From assembly GCF_000155735.2 (NCBI RefSeq), contig NC_020908.1, forward strand, positions 935,001 to 999,000: a DNA stretch of 64,000 nucleotides, read 5' to 3'. The notes under the pieces are model-generated. The model did no database searches. It was not told where the DNA came from and was given only the letters and a program-made list of their open reading frames with translations. The stretch is from Octadecabacter arcticus 238. GTDB lineage: Bacteria; Pseudomonadota; Alphaproteobacteria; Rhodobacterales; Rhodobacteraceae. Both the position numbers and the translations under genes were made by a program. Of this stretch, positions 26,997 through 36,500 are shown piece after piece (within the stretch, counting starts at the first letter, position 1; every line of letters starts with the position of its first letter).

Positions 26997-27212
26997 GCAC
27001 CCGCAACTGTTTCGCCAGTTCCCGTGTTGCCCGAACCGACGGCATGCGCCAATAAGTTTGCAACTCTTCCAATGAAGCCGATCCTGGTCCGGTCGTTCTG
27101 CTGTTCTTGAGTCCATCTCCTTCTGAACAGGAGTTCGGACCGACCAGTGGTCTACGGAACTTAAATCAGCCTGGTAGTTCAGCATCTGTATAGAAACGAG
27201 TATCCGTCTTGA

Positions 27213-28156
27213 TCAAGCCCCCTTTGTCACCCAATTTCGATCTGCTTTGATGAGAGCGTTGGCGAGTTCGATGAGCTTTCGCATGAGTGCCGTTATGGCG
27301 ACTTTGGGGGCTTTCCTGCTTTGATCAGGGCTTGATACTTAGCCTTGAAGTCTGGGTTGTGTCGCATCGCTACCAAGGCCGGCATGTAGAGTGCATCCCT
27401 CACTATTTTCCGCCCACCCTGAATGAATGATTTCCCGCGCCACTGCCCCGATTGACGCGTCATCGGGGCTAGGCCAGTCAAACTGGCCACCTGCTTCCGG
27501 TCCATACTCCCGATCTCGGGCATCTCTATCAAAATGGTGGCAGCACAGATAGCGCCAACGCCTGGAATGGAGCGGAGGATTTTCATCGAGTGCGCCAGTT
27601 TATCGCTGGAGTTTATCAAGCGTTCAATTTCAGCATTGATTTCAGCGATTTGCTTATCTACCTGAGCCAAACGGGCTTTGCTTTGGCGGCGCGTGATGGA
27701 CAGGGTTTGAGTTTTCATTCGGCTCATGATGCCGGTTCTATCCTTGATCAATCCTGACCGAAATGAGCGTAACTCTTTCAGATCGTGTTGAATTTCAGCT
27801 GCTGGCTCATCCGGTTCTAATGCAAATGCATTCCCCATGTCTGCCAGCATTTTGGCATCAACAGCGTCTGTTTTTGCGCGCAAGCCTTGGGCTTGTGCAA
27901 ACCGGCGCGCCTGCAAAGGGTTCACCTTTACCAATGGCAAATGTGCGCCCAAAGCGCGTTCAAGCCCGCTGTGATAGGCACCTGTTGCTTCATAAACAAC
28001 GCGTGCCACTGCCGTCTTTGCGCAGAACCTGGAAAGCGCCTTAAATCCTACAGGGCAATTGCTAAACGACATCGTCTTCCCGTCGCTTAGCCGGTGAATG
28101 TCCAAAGTGGCTTTGGAAATATCGATCCCAATGGTATCATCTGTCATCTTCGTCAT
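27213..28156 (-). pseudogene. IS110-family transposase with C-terminal frameshift
   Basis: The 287-residue frame has the DEDD RuvC-like start (IGIDISKATLDIHRL, VVYEATGAYHSG, KTDAVDAKMLAD) and the C-terminal serine domain (PGVGAICAATILIEMPEIG, LTGLAPMTRQSGQWRGKSFI). It ends early at 27293. One base appears lost in the five-C run at 27307-27311. In the shifted frame the family's usual tail (AITALMRKLIELANALIKAD) continues to 27213. Both catalytic regions lie before the shift, so residual activity is possible. Confidence 0.85.
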
Positions 28157-28330
28157 ATCCTATGCTTGTCCTAGAGGGCTTTGTGCCGCTCTGTAGCCGT
28201 TCAGGCCTTTGGCGAAGGTGATGGTTGATCCTACTCGTTTACGGTCCTCAAAAACCAAGGGTTTGCCGATCCAACCACCACCACCGATCAGCACTCTAGA
28301 ATGCTGATCGGTGGCTCTTGTTTCGCACAA
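28157..28330 (-). ncRNA. Candidate IS110 bridge RNA in the left-end noncoding region
   Basis: The roughly 175 bp upstream of the IS110 recombinase start contains no frame. It holds a perfect 13-bp hairpin (28281-28293 with 28302-28314, arms CCACCGATCAGCA). IS110-group elements encode a bridge RNA of similar length in exactly this place. The guide loops were not identified, so the call rests on position, length and structure. Confidence 0.45.
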
Positions 28331-28496
28331 AAGCTGGGATATTCATAAGACGAGACCTCAGCATAACCTGTTGTTTGGGTTCCCGTTGGTCATGTGTTTC
28401 CAAAAGCTGCCTGTGTTTACGCTCTTAGGTGTCTGGTCTTGCCACGGTTTAGTTCCGGTCTCTTTCGAGCAATGTTTGCTATGAAGGAGATAAGGA

Positions 28497-28772
28497 ATGG
28501 CAAAGAGATACACAGACGAGTTTCGGCGTGATGCAGTACGCATCGCGATCAGCAGCGGTTTAACGCGACCGCAGGTTTCATCAGATTTAGGTGTTGGCCT
28601 TTCGACGCTAAACAAGTGGGTTCAGAAACATCAGCATGAGGATCTGATGTCTGGGCCGCACGATGACGTCGAGAAAGAGAACACCCGTCTTCGTAAAGAA
28701 CTCCGGTTGGTGCGTGAGGAGAGGGAAGTGCTAAAAAAAGCGGCGATCTTTTTTGCAGGCCAAAGTCGGTGA
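28497..28772 (+). CDS. IS3-B OrfA
   Basis: The 91-residue helix-turn-helix protein begins MAKRYTDEFRRDAVRIA and ends in a leucine-zipper-like helix (ENTRLRKELRLVREEREVLK). A run of seven A then G at 28733-28740 is the classic slippery site for a -1 frameshift into OrfB. Confidence 0.92.
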   Translation: MAKRYTDEFRRDAVRIAISSGLTRPQVSSDLGVGLSTLNKWVQKHQHEDLMSGPHDDVEKENTRLRKELRLVREEREVLKKAAIFFAGQSR

Positions 28773-29626
28773 GGTTCGCCTTTATCGACGCCTGGAAAGA
28801 AGTTTGGTCAGTAGAGTTTCTCTGCCGGATTATGCAGGTCACATCGCGTGGGTTTCGCGCTTGGCGGAAGCGGCCGATGAGCCAGCGCCAACGTGATGAT
28901 ATGGTGCTTTTGGCCCACATCCGTGAGCAACATCGCCTCAGTTTACAAAGCTATGGGCGACCCCGCATGACCGAAGAGCTACAGGAATTGGGGCTGCGGG
29001 TTGGGCACCGTCGCGTGGGCCGTTTGATGCGTGAGAATGGCATCAAGACCATCAGAACCCAGAAATATAAGGCAACGACGGACAGCAATCACACGTTCAA
29101 CATCGCGCCTAACTTGCTGGACCAGGACTTCTCAGCGGATGGGCCGAACCAGAAGTGGGCCGGTGACATAAGCTATATCTGGACCAGTGAAGGGTGGCTT
29201 TATTTGGCCGTTATCCTTGATCTGTACTCCCGGCGCGTCATCGGCTGGGCTGTCAGTAACCGCATGAAACAGGATCTCGCGATCCGTGCGCTGGACATGG
29301 CTGTGGCACTGCGCCAGCCGCCCGAATGCTGCATTCACCATACGGATCGCGGCTCGCAATATTGTTCCAACGCGTATCAGAAGCGCCTGAAAAAGCACGG
29401 CTTCAAGGTCTCGATGAGCGGCAAGGGCAATTGCTATGACAATTCCATGGTTGAAACGTTCTTCAAATCCATCAAGGCTGAGCTGATCTGGCGCAATCGT
29501 TGGGACACACGCCGTCAGGCCGAGGGCGCGATCTTCCAATATATCAATGGGTTCTATAACCCGCGCCGCCGCCACTCATCATTAGGCGGCAAAAGCCCCT
29601 TGGCATTCGAGCGAAAGGCCGCATAA
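28769..29626 (+). CDS. IS3-B OrfB transposase (made by -1 frameshift)
   Basis: The frame contains the full DDE integrase core: WAGDISYIWTSEGWLYLAVI, HHTDRGSQYCS and GNCYDNSMVETFFKSIKAEL, giving Asp, Asp and Glu. The nominal start is a GTG overlapping the OrfA stop. The functional enzyme is expected to be the OrfAB fusion. It is intact, so this copy may be active. Confidence 0.92.
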   Translation: MRFAFIDAWKEVWSVEFLCRIMQVTSRGFRAWRKRPMSQRQRDDMVLLAHIREQHRLSLQSYGRPRMTEELQELGLRVGHRRVGRLMRENGIKTIRTQKYKATTDSNHTFNIAPNLLDQDFSADGPNQKWAGDISYIWTSEGWLYLAVILDLYSRRVIGWAVSNRMKQDLAIRALDMAVALRQPPECCIHHTDRGSQYCSNAYQKRLKKHGFKVSMSGKGNCYDNSMVETFFKSIKAELIWRNRWDTRRQAEGAIFQYINGFYNPRRRHSSLGGKSPLAFERKAA

Positions 29627-31246
29627 ATGAGTTGAGAGACCGGAACGCAAACGGGACAAGACCAGTCTGTAGCGTTGGGTTTCAGGCGTTATTTTTTGAT
29701 TTTGGTCGCACTTATCCAGTAGGTTCCGGGTCTGGCAGGCCGTAGAGCGCCAGGAACTTTGCCCCCTTCGCGATATTATGGGCGATGGCTGCCAGGCCGA
29801 ACAGGGTTAGGTTTTTAGCCAGCCCCATCAGTCGCGTTCGAGCTAATCCATAGCGGGATTTATAGGTGGCAAAGGGGCGCTCGCCGCCGGAGCGGATCAC
29901 GGCAATCTCTTTGTTGCGGACCAAATCCGCTTTGGACAAAGGGTGGCCCCGATAGCCCTTGCGCTGCACTTGATCATCAATACCAAACTGCGCCAATTTT
30001 TCGCGTGTGGCTTGCGAAGAATAGGCGGCATCCGCGTAAAGCGCTGCCTCGTCGCCCAGCAATAGCGTGTCCCGTTCGGTACTGTCATGGGCATTGCCTG
30101 GTGTGACCGTTTGGCGGTGGATGAAGCCATCTTCGCCGACGCCAGTGTGGACCGAGTAGCCGTAGGTGGACTTTATATTACCGCGACTGTCGGCCTTTAC
30201 GTGCCAGCCCGCATCCTTGTCGCGCGTGGGTTCATCATTGGCGTCTTTGCCGTACCCTGACTGCGCCGCTTCAACCGGAGTGGCATCGATGATATTGATG
30301 CGACCTTCAGTCATGATGATATGTTTTGCTTCAAGTTGGCGGTTCACTTCGCCCAGTAAAACCTCCCACAGGCCCAGTTCCATCAACCTCGCCCGAAAGC
30401 GCCCAATGGTAGTGGCGTCAGGTACATCTTGGATTCAAACATCAAGTGCAACGGTTGATTTAAAGGCCACGATTTCGTCGGCCATAGCTTCAGCGGGTGT
30501 TCTCCATCCGAGGGTTTTTCTTGGACGGTTGTTCATCAGGTTTGCAACGTCGTTGAGCCATGTTTGGCTTGCACCGTTCAGGTCAGTTCCTTTGGGCATG
30601 AACTGACGCAGCAGTCCGTTGGTGTTCTCGTTGCTGCCGCGCTGCCAGGGAGCATGCGGATCGCAGAACCAGATATCAATTTTCAATCGTCGCGCCAATT
30701 CACGATGGCAGGCCATTTCGGAGCCACGGTCATAGGTCATGCTCTTGCGCAAATCAGCGGGTAGTCGTCTCATCTGGCGGGTGAAGCTGTCAAGCGCGGC
30801 CTCGGCCCCATTGCCATCCATTTTGCAAAGAATGACAAAGCGTGTCTTGCGCTCGACCAAGGTCCCCACTGACGAGCGATTGAATGCGCCCTTGATGAGG
30901 TCGCCCTCCCAATGGCCTGGTACCAGTCGTGCTTCGATCTCTTCAGGGCGATTGATAATGCGCAATGATTCCGGGACCATAGCACTGCCCGCCGCTGTCC
31001 TGCGCTTGAGCCCACGCTTAGGCTTCGCTTGACGCAACGCCTCGATCATCGCCGCCTTCAGCCCGCCACGTGGCTGCGCGTAAATCGCGGCATAGATGGT
31101 CTCATGGTTCACATGGGCGGATGGATCATCAGGCTTCATGAGACGCAGTCTCTGCGCAATCTGCTCAGGCGACCAGTGCAGATGTACGAGCTTGCCATGA
31201 ACGAAACGATAAAGATCGCTCCCCTCCACAAGCTTGCGCTTGCGGC

Positions 31247-31354
31247 GGCAGCGCGCGCGCCGGGCATCATAGGCCTGCCGCGCTGCTTGCGGGCAATAGC
31301 TGCCGTCTTCCTGCCGACCTCGCGCCAGCTCACGGCAGATCGTGCTCGCCGGGC
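31247..31354. repeat. 108-bp direct repeat, left copy, abutting IS3-A2
   Basis: It starts GGCAGCGCGCGCGCCGGGCA and ends GCTCGCCGGGC. It belongs to the IS30 transposase gene and is repeated at 32956-33063 with one base difference. The intact IS30 copy at 40230 has it once. Confidence 0.93.
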
Positions 31355-31423
31355 CCTCCGTGCCAATAAGCGTGAGACAATTGACTGGCTAAAGTTTACA
31401 CTTGAGGGCGTAGGAGAAGAACC

Positions 31424-31906
31424 ATGGTTATGCCTTCACAATCACCACTTTCGCCAGATGCTGGATCTGGAGCCGTTTTGGCCCCAACGTCGCCTCCCCG
31501 CGTTGTTAATGCGCCGTTGGCTCCCACAGCGGAACTGACGAGCATCCCGAAGCGACGCAACTTCACAGCCAAATACAAACTGCGCATTCTGGATGAGACG
31601 GACCAAGTGGCAGACACTGGCGGGGTTTCCGCCATTCTACGGCGGGAGGGGCTTTATTCCTCTGCACTGACCGATTGGCGCCGTGCGCGGGCGGCCGGCA
31701 CATTGGGTGCATTGCAGCCAATGCGCCGTGGCCCACAAAAGGCACCTGCCAATCCATTGCAAGCTGAGCTGACCAAGGCCAACCGTGAGGTGACAGCCTT
31801 GCGGCGCCGTCTGGATCAGGCGGAAGCCATCATTGCCATCCAAAAAAAAGTGGCGGGACTTCTGGACGAGATGGAGCAGACGCAAGAGCGCAGCGGCAAA
31901 TCATGA
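31424..31906 (+). CDS. IS3-A2 OrfA, helix-turn-helix protein
   Basis: The 160-residue protein is identical to IS3-A1 OrfA except Thr for Ala in the coiled-coil region (AELTKANRE). It is intact, starting with ATG at 31424. Confidence 0.88.
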   Translation: MVMPSQSPLSPDAGSGAVLAPTSPPRVVNAPLAPTAELTSIPKRRNFTAKYKLRILDETDQVADTGGVSAILRREGLYSSALTDWRRARAAGTLGALQPMRRGPQKAPANPLQAELTKANREVTALRRRLDQAEAIIAIQKKVAGLLDEMEQTQERSGKS

Positions 31907-32916
31907 TGGCCGTCGCGATTGCATTGCCCACCGGCAGCGGCTTGACCTCGGCTGTCTGCGCCGCGCTATCATTATCGCGCGCGAGCGTTCTTCGACAGCG
32001 TGCGGCGCTGACGGCACCACCACGCACACGCCCACCGCGCGCAGCGTCTTCGCGGGCTCTGCCGGAAAGGGAAAGAGACCAGGTATTGCACCACCTGCGC
32101 GAACCCCGCTTTGCGGATCAGACGCCCACAGAGGTCTTTGCCACCTTGCTGGATGAAGGCACCTATCTGTGTTCAATCCGCACGATGTATCGGATATTGG
32201 CCGCGCAGGGCGAAGTTGGCGAACGCCGCCGACAGCGCACACATCCCGTCTATCAAAAGCCTGAACTTCTAGCTGAAGCCCCCAATCAGGTCTGGTCTTG
32301 GGACATCACCAAGCTGAGGGGCCCGGTGAAATGGTCCTACTTCTATCTCTATGTCATCCTCGACATCTTCAGCCGCCGCGTTGTTGGCTGGCGCGTCGAG
32401 CACGCGGAGAGCGCCAGCCAGTTCAAAGAGCTGTTCATCGACGCGATGGAAAAACACGAGGTTCCACGCGATCAGCTGACATTGCATGCAGATCGCGGTG
32501 GGCCCATGAAGGCAAAGACGACAGCCCTGATGCTGGTTGATCTTGGTGTGCTCAAGTTCCACAGTCGGCCCCACACCTCAAACGACAACCCGTTCTCCGA
32601 AGCCCACTTCAAAACACTGAAATATCAGCCAGAGTTCCCCAAGAACTTTGAAACCATCGAGCAGGCTCGCGCATTCTGCCGCAGGTTCTTTGCATGGTAT
32701 AACCAAGACCATCATCACGCCGGGATTGGTCTGATGACGCCCGACCAAATCCATTTTGGGCAGGCCCAAGAAATCTACACCGCGCGACAAGCAACACTAG
32801 ACGCGGCATTCCTCGCCACGCCCGAACGCTTCGTACACAAACCACCAAAACCGCCTCAAATCCCGACCGCCGTCTGGATCAACCCACCAAAACCAACCGA
32901 AGAAACCCAAGCCTAA
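31903..32916 (+). CDS. IS3-A2 OrfB, integrase-core transposase
   Basis: The 337-residue DDE protein has the same motifs as its twin ([30 protein letters not shown]). The ATG overlaps the OrfA stop (ATGATG). It is intact, so this family may still be mobile. Confidence 0.9.
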   Translation: MMAVAIALPTGSGLTSAVCAALSLSRASVLRQRAALTAPPRTRPPRAASSRALPERERDQVLHHLREPRFADQTPTEVFATLLDEGTYLCSIRTMYRILAAQGEVGERRRQRTHPVYQKPELLAEAPNQVWSWDITKLRGPVKWSYFYLYVILDIFSRRVVGWRVEHAESASQFKELFIDAMEKHEVPRDQLTLHADRGGPMKAKTTALMLVDLGVLKFHSRPHTSNDNPFSEAHFKTLKYQPEFPKNFETIEQARAFCRRFFAWYNQDHHHAGIGLMTPDQIHFGQAQEIYTARQATLDAAFLATPERFVHKPPKPPQIPTAVWINPPKPTEETQA

Positions 32917-32955
32917 AGTCCAAAAGCCACTGTCTCAAAGTCGTTGACACGTTCC

Positions 32956-33063
32956 GGCAGCGCGCGCGCCGGGCATCATAGGCCTGCCGCGCCGCTTGCG
33001 GGCAATAGCTGCCGTCTTCCTGCCGACCTCGCGCCAGCTCACGGCAGATCGTGCTCGCCGGGC
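32956..33063. repeat. 108-bp direct repeat, right copy, abutting IS3-A2
   Basis: This is the second copy of 31247-31354, directly after the GTTCC end of IS3-A2. It continues into the rest of the IS30 gene. Confidence 0.93.
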
Positions 33064-33772
33064 GATGCAAAAGCTGGCAGATCAACCGCTGACTGCTGCC
33101 CCTATTATGCTCGGCTAATATCACGCCACGGTCCTCGCTGCTGAGGTGCTTGCTTCGTATGTCCATCACAACATCCTATGCCCAAAGGGCTCTGAGTGTT
33201 GCATTTGAAACTTGAGTCTAAGCATCCCCACCCAATTCGAGGTGACAGAATTTCCTGAACAACAGATCGCGAAACAGGGACAGAGCCAGCTCAGCATCAC
33301 TCAAGCGATACCAGATGCCCAGCAATGACGCGCGGAGTAAAGTCAGCAATGGATAGCTCGGGCGGCCAGTCTTGCTGGCATAGATTTCGGCCATGATTTG
33401 TTCGAGCTTTACCCAGTCCAAAATCGCCTCGGCACCGTCCAACCCTTGCAGGCTCGCATGCTCAAGATCAGCGCTGGTAATGAAGAGTTCGGGTTGGGTG
33501 GAAAATGGCTTCTGCATGGCTTTAAAATAGCAAAATTAAACCTTCAGGGGAATCCCAGACTTATGCAGAGGCCTCAAGACAAGTGCTTTAAGGTCTTCGT
33601 TGCTTTGACCGCGCTTTTGCAGATAAGGGAAGTGACCAAATCTTGCCCACATTGTGTGCCTATGGGTGCCATTCCATGCCAATTCGCCGGTAAATCGGTC
33701 ATTTTGGATATGAGCCAAGTTATCTGTTTTTGGCCTTGTAAACCTAATGTTTGCGCGGTTATACGCATCGGT

Positions 33773-33860
33773 GGAGACGTGGCCGAGTGGTCGAAGGCGC
33801 TCCCCTGCTAAGGGAGTAACGGGCAACCGTTCGAGGGTTCGAATCCCTTCGTCTCCGCCA
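33773..33860 (+). tRNA. tRNA-Ser (anticodon GCT)
   Basis: The 88-nt gene has a class II layout. The acceptor stem GGAGACG/CGTCTCC, the anticodon loop in CTCCCCTGCTAAGGGAG (anticodon GCT), a long variable arm, the T loop GTTCGAATC and an encoded CCA are all visible. It reads serine AGC/AGU codons. It survives between an IS5 end at 33575 and an IS21 element at 34134. Confidence 0.97.
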
Positions 33861-33980
33861 CAACCCTATAAGTCATATAAATAAGGGGTTTGGTGGAGGT
33901 CTACCACCTACATTGACCACCAACGTTGCACTGAATTATTTTTTGTAAAAATCTAGAGAAGCCGTGGGGAGCAATCCTTG

Positions 33981-34136
33981 GTGGCTAACATATTTTCTTA
34001 TTTTGTAGATGACTCGGGATACCCCCCTGATCAAAATCGTTTGCCAGTAATTTTGGGGGACCCTAATTCACATGCGGATGATTGCTGGCAAGTCCTCGGT
34101 CACGACAGCCAAATTTACCCTGACAAACTTGATTGA
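33981..34136 (+). pseudogene. Unidentified protein fragment cut by IS21
   Basis: A GTG-started frame with GGGGAG upstream encodes about 51 residues (VANIFSYFVDDSGYPPDQNR onward, then ADDCWQVLGHDSQIYPDKLD). It runs straight into the left end of IS21, whose first bases supply the stop. The composition looks protein-like. I do not recognise the family. Confidence 0.35.
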
Positions 34137-34251
34137 GAACGGCAGTGCAAAAGTGAGCCACGGAAGTGGCAGGATTATCTTGCTGCAGGCAAAGTAAAAC
34201 TTTGCCACTTTAGTCTTTTCTGTTTTCAGGGAGGGCGGGGGTATTTTCAGC

Positions 34252-35739
34252 GTGGAACTTTACAGAAAGGTCCGCCTCGCACGTCGAGGTGGCATGAGCG
34301 AACGAGCAGCAGCCGTTCATTTTGGGATATCGCGCGCGAGCGTGAAGAAGATGATGAGCTTTTCGGTTCCGCCCGGATATCAACGAACTGCGAAGATCAA
34401 GCGGCCCAAGCTTGATGGCTTTACCGGCTTCATTGATCAATGGCTGCAAGACGATCTCAGCCGGAACCGTAAGCAACGCCACACGGCCAAGCGCATTTTT
34501 GAACGTCTGCGGGACGAGCATCAATTTCGAGGCGGGCAAACCACGGTCAAGAACTATGTCCGGGAACATGGCCGCCACCATCGAGAGATGTTTGTCCCAC
34601 TGGCACATGCGCCTGGCCACGCTCAGGCGGATTTTGGCGAAGCGATGGTCGTGATCGGCGGTGTGGAGCAGAAGGCACATTTCTTTGCACTGGATCTGCC
34701 CTACAGCGACGCATGCTTTGTGCGTGCTTATCCTGCAGCGGTCTCCGAGGCCTGGGTTGATGGCCATGTCCATGCCTTTGCCTTCTTCGGGCGGGTGCCG
34801 CAGTCGGTTCTCTACGACAACGACCGGTGCCTTGTTGCGAAGATCCTGCCAGACGGTTCACGCAAGCGGACCAAACTGTTCAGCGGGTTTCTGTCGCATT
34901 ACTTCATCCAGGATCGTTATGGTCGCCCGGGCAAGGGCAACGATAAAGGCGCCGTTGAGGGTCTGGTCGGATATGCCCGGCGCAACTTCATGGTGCCCAT
35001 CCCTCATTTTGCCACGTGGGAGGCATTCAATCTTTGGCTGGAAGAGCAATGCCGCAAGCGCCAGAACGATGTCTTGCGCGGGCATAGCGACAGCATCGGG
35101 CAACGCTTGGCCCGCGATCTTGAGGCCATGATGGATCTGCCAGCATCTCCGTTCGATGCCTGTGATCAGGCCAGCGGCCAAGTGAACTCGCAAGCATTGG
35201 TGCGCTATAAAACCAACGATTATTCCGTTCCGGTTGCCTATAGCCATCGTGACGTCTGGCTACGCGGCTATGTCGATCAGGTTGTGATTGGCTGTGGTGG
35301 CGACGTCATTTCCCGCCACCCAAGGTGCTGGGACCGCGAAGACATGGTCTTTGACCCGATCCACTACTTGCCCCTGCTGGAGCAGAAGGCGGGCGCATTG
35401 GATCAAGCCGCCCCTTTGGCGGGCTGGGACTTGCCGGACGAATTTGCGACCCTGCGCCGCTTGATGGAAGCCCGAATGATCAAGGCGGGGCGGCGTGAGT
35501 ATGTACAGGTCTTGCGGCTGCTGGAGACCTTCGAGATGGGGGACCTGCACATCGCCATCAAAAACGCGCTGCGCATGGGCGCAATTGGCTTTGATGCCGT
35601 CAAACATCTTGTGCTTTGCCAAGTCGAGCAGCGGCCACCCAAGCTGGATCTGGATGTCTATCCCTATCTGCCCAAGGCCAATGTCGGCACAACATCTGCA
35701 GCCAGTTACATGTCCTTGATGCGGGGGCAATCAGCATGA
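34252..35739 (+). CDS. istA: IS21 transposase IstA
   Basis: This is an intact 495-residue transposase. It has an N-terminal helix-turn-helix (ERAAAVHFGISRASVKKMM), a DDE integrase core (HAQADFGEAMVVIGG, SVLYDNDRCLVAK, NDKGAVEGLVGYARRNF) and the C-terminal domain of the family. Its stop overlaps the istB start. Confidence 0.95.
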   Translation: MELYRKVRLARRGGMSERAAAVHFGISRASVKKMMSFSVPPGYQRTAKIKRPKLDGFTGFIDQWLQDDLSRNRKQRHTAKRIFERLRDEHQFRGGQTTVKNYVREHGRHHREMFVPLAHAPGHAQADFGEAMVVIGGVEQKAHFFALDLPYSDACFVRAYPAAVSEAWVDGHVHAFAFFGRVPQSVLYDNDRCLVAKILPDGSRKRTKLFSGFLSHYFIQDRYGRPGKGNDKGAVEGLVGYARRNFMVPIPHFATWEAFNLWLEEQCRKRQNDVLRGHSDSIGQRLARDLEAMMDLPASPFDACDQASGQVNSQALVRYKTNDYSVPVAYSHRDVWLRGYVDQVVIGCGGDVISRHPRCWDREDMVFDPIHYLPLLEQKAGALDQAAPLAGWDLPDEFATLRRLMEARMIKAGRREYVQVLRLLETFEMGDLHIAIKNALRMGAIGFDAVKHLVLCQVEQRPPKLDLDVYPYLPKANVGTTSAASYMSLMRGQSA

Positions 35740-36500
35740 CTGAAGCTCCCCAAATCCTTCTGGACCACCGCCTCAAATCGCTGCGGCTGCCGACCGTTCT
35801 GCGGGAATACAGCAAACTGGCCAAGCAAGCCGCAGCCGAGGGACTGGACCATGTGCAATTCCTTGCACGTCTAATCGAACTGGAGATGATTGACCGGGAA
35901 CGCAGGATGATCGAGCGCAGGATCAAAGCCGCAAAGTTCCCAGCCGTTAAAAGTCTGGACAGCTTCGATTTCAAGGCGATCCCCGCCCTGAACAAGATGC
36001 AGGTGCTGGAGTTGGCGCGTTGCGAATGGATCGAACGGCGTGAGAATGTCATCTCGCTTGGCCCCTCGGGCACCGGCAAGACCCATGTCGCCTTGGGCCT
36101 TGGCCTATCAGCATGCCAGAAAGGCATGTCCGTTGGATTTGTCACCGCCGCCGCACTCGTCCATGAGCTGATGGAGGCCAGAGACGAACGCAGACTGCTA
36201 CGGCTTCAAAAGCAGATGGTGGGTTACAAGCTGCTGATCATCGACGAGTTGGGCTTTGTGCCACTGAGCAAAACCGGCGCTGAGCTGCTGTTTGAATTGA
36301 TCTCCCAACGCTACGAGCGCGGATCCACGCTAATCACAAGCAACCTGCCATTCGACGAATGGACAGAAACATTTGGGTCAGAACGCCTGACAGGCGCACT
36401 CCTCGACCGCCTGACCCACCACGTCAACATCCTAGAGATGAATGGCGAAAGCTACCGCCTTGGTCAGAGTAAGGCGCGTCAGGCAACGCCCAAAACCTGA
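35736..36500 (+). CDS. istB: IS21 helper ATPase IstB
   Basis: The 254-residue AAA+ protein has a Walker A motif GPSGTGKT, a Walker B motif LLIIDELGF and a sensor segment LITSNLPFDEW. The ATG at 35736 in the ATGA overlap with istA is the family start. A longer frame from 35616 would run through istA. It regulates target capture by IstA. Confidence 0.95.
   Translation: MTEAPQILLDHRLKSLRLPTVLREYSKLAKQAAAEGLDHVQFLARLIELEMIDRERRMIERRIKAAKFPAVKSLDSFDFKAIPALNKMQVLELARCEWIERRENVISLGPSGTGKTHVALGLGLSACQKGMSVGFVTAAALVHELMEARDERRLLRLQKQMVGYKLLIIDELGFVPLSKTGAELLFELISQRYERGSTLITSNLPFDEWTETFGSERLTGALLDRLTHHVNILEMNGESYRLGQSKARQATPKT

Larger units (their letters stand above)
28430..29667 (+). mobile_element. 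IS3-B element (IS3 family, OrfAB type)
   Basis: The ends TGTCTGGTCTTGCC (left) and AGACTGGTCTTGTC (read inward from right) are inverted repeats, with a second matching block GTTCCGGTCTCT. It lies in the noncoding 3' end of IS5 copy 2. The exact target duplication is not clear to me. Confidence 0.85.
31355..32955 (+). mobile_element. IS3-like element IS3-A, copy 2, with 108-bp flanking direct repeats
   Basis: The element is 1,601 bp, with ends CCTCCGTGCCAATAAG and (reverse) GGAACGTGTCAACG. It is nearly identical to IS3-A1 but sits in a different host element. The host IS30 is exactly full length once this element and one repeat copy are removed. Confidence 0.87.
30435..33166 (-). pseudogene. 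IS30 transposase copy 3, interrupted by IS3-A2
   Basis: The N-terminal helix-turn-helix part starts MDIRSKHLSSEDRGVI at 33166. The DDE part (RLVPGHWEGDLIKG, MTYDRGSEMA, RGSNENTNGLLRQFMP) lies at 31229-30435. IS3-A2 breaks the frame after the PASTICREL region, and the sequence around the break is duplicated for 108 bp. Confidence 0.88.
30428..33222 (-). mobile_element. IS30-family element, copy 3, inside IS5 copy 2 and split by IS3-A2
   Basis: The ends are CTTGGATTCAAACATC (30428) and CTTAGACTCAAGTTTC read inward from 33222, with CAT duplicated on both sides (30425-30427 and 33223-33225). The length of 2,795 minus the 1,601-bp IS3-A2 and one 108-bp repeat is 1,086 bp, exactly the length of the IS30 copy at 40230-41315. 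Confidence 0.9.
29712..33517 (-). pseudogene. IS5-family transposase copy 2, split by IS30
   Basis: The N-terminal 98 codons run from 33517 to 33223 and have the intact TGG in GIWYRLSD. The rest lies at 30427-29712, ending PDPEPTG. The IS30 element has separated the gene at the codons for GGD-VPDATT. IS3-B is inserted downstream of the stop codon and does not touch the gene. Confidence 0.88.
28352..33575 (-). mobile_element. IS5-family element, copy 2, containing IS3-B and IS30
   Basis: The ends are the same as copy 1 (GAGACCTCAGCATAA at 28352, and GAGGCCTCTGCATAA read inward from 33575). AAGAC lies directly outside both ends, a 5-bp target duplication. Removing the IS3-B element (about 1.23 kb) and the IS30 compartment (2,795 bp plus 3-bp duplication) leaves about 1,192 bp, equal to copy 1. 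Confidence 0.88.

Noticed and set aside
26997..27185. N-terminal extension of the TPR fragment
   Set aside because: The reading changes character near 26996. Another frame there (SASLEELQTYWRMPSVRATR) looks equally protein-like, so the extension is probably junction DNA from a lost gene.
33773..33860. tRNA-Ser as an integration site
   Set aside because: No integrase or repeat of its 3' end lies next to it; the neighbours are ordinary ISs.
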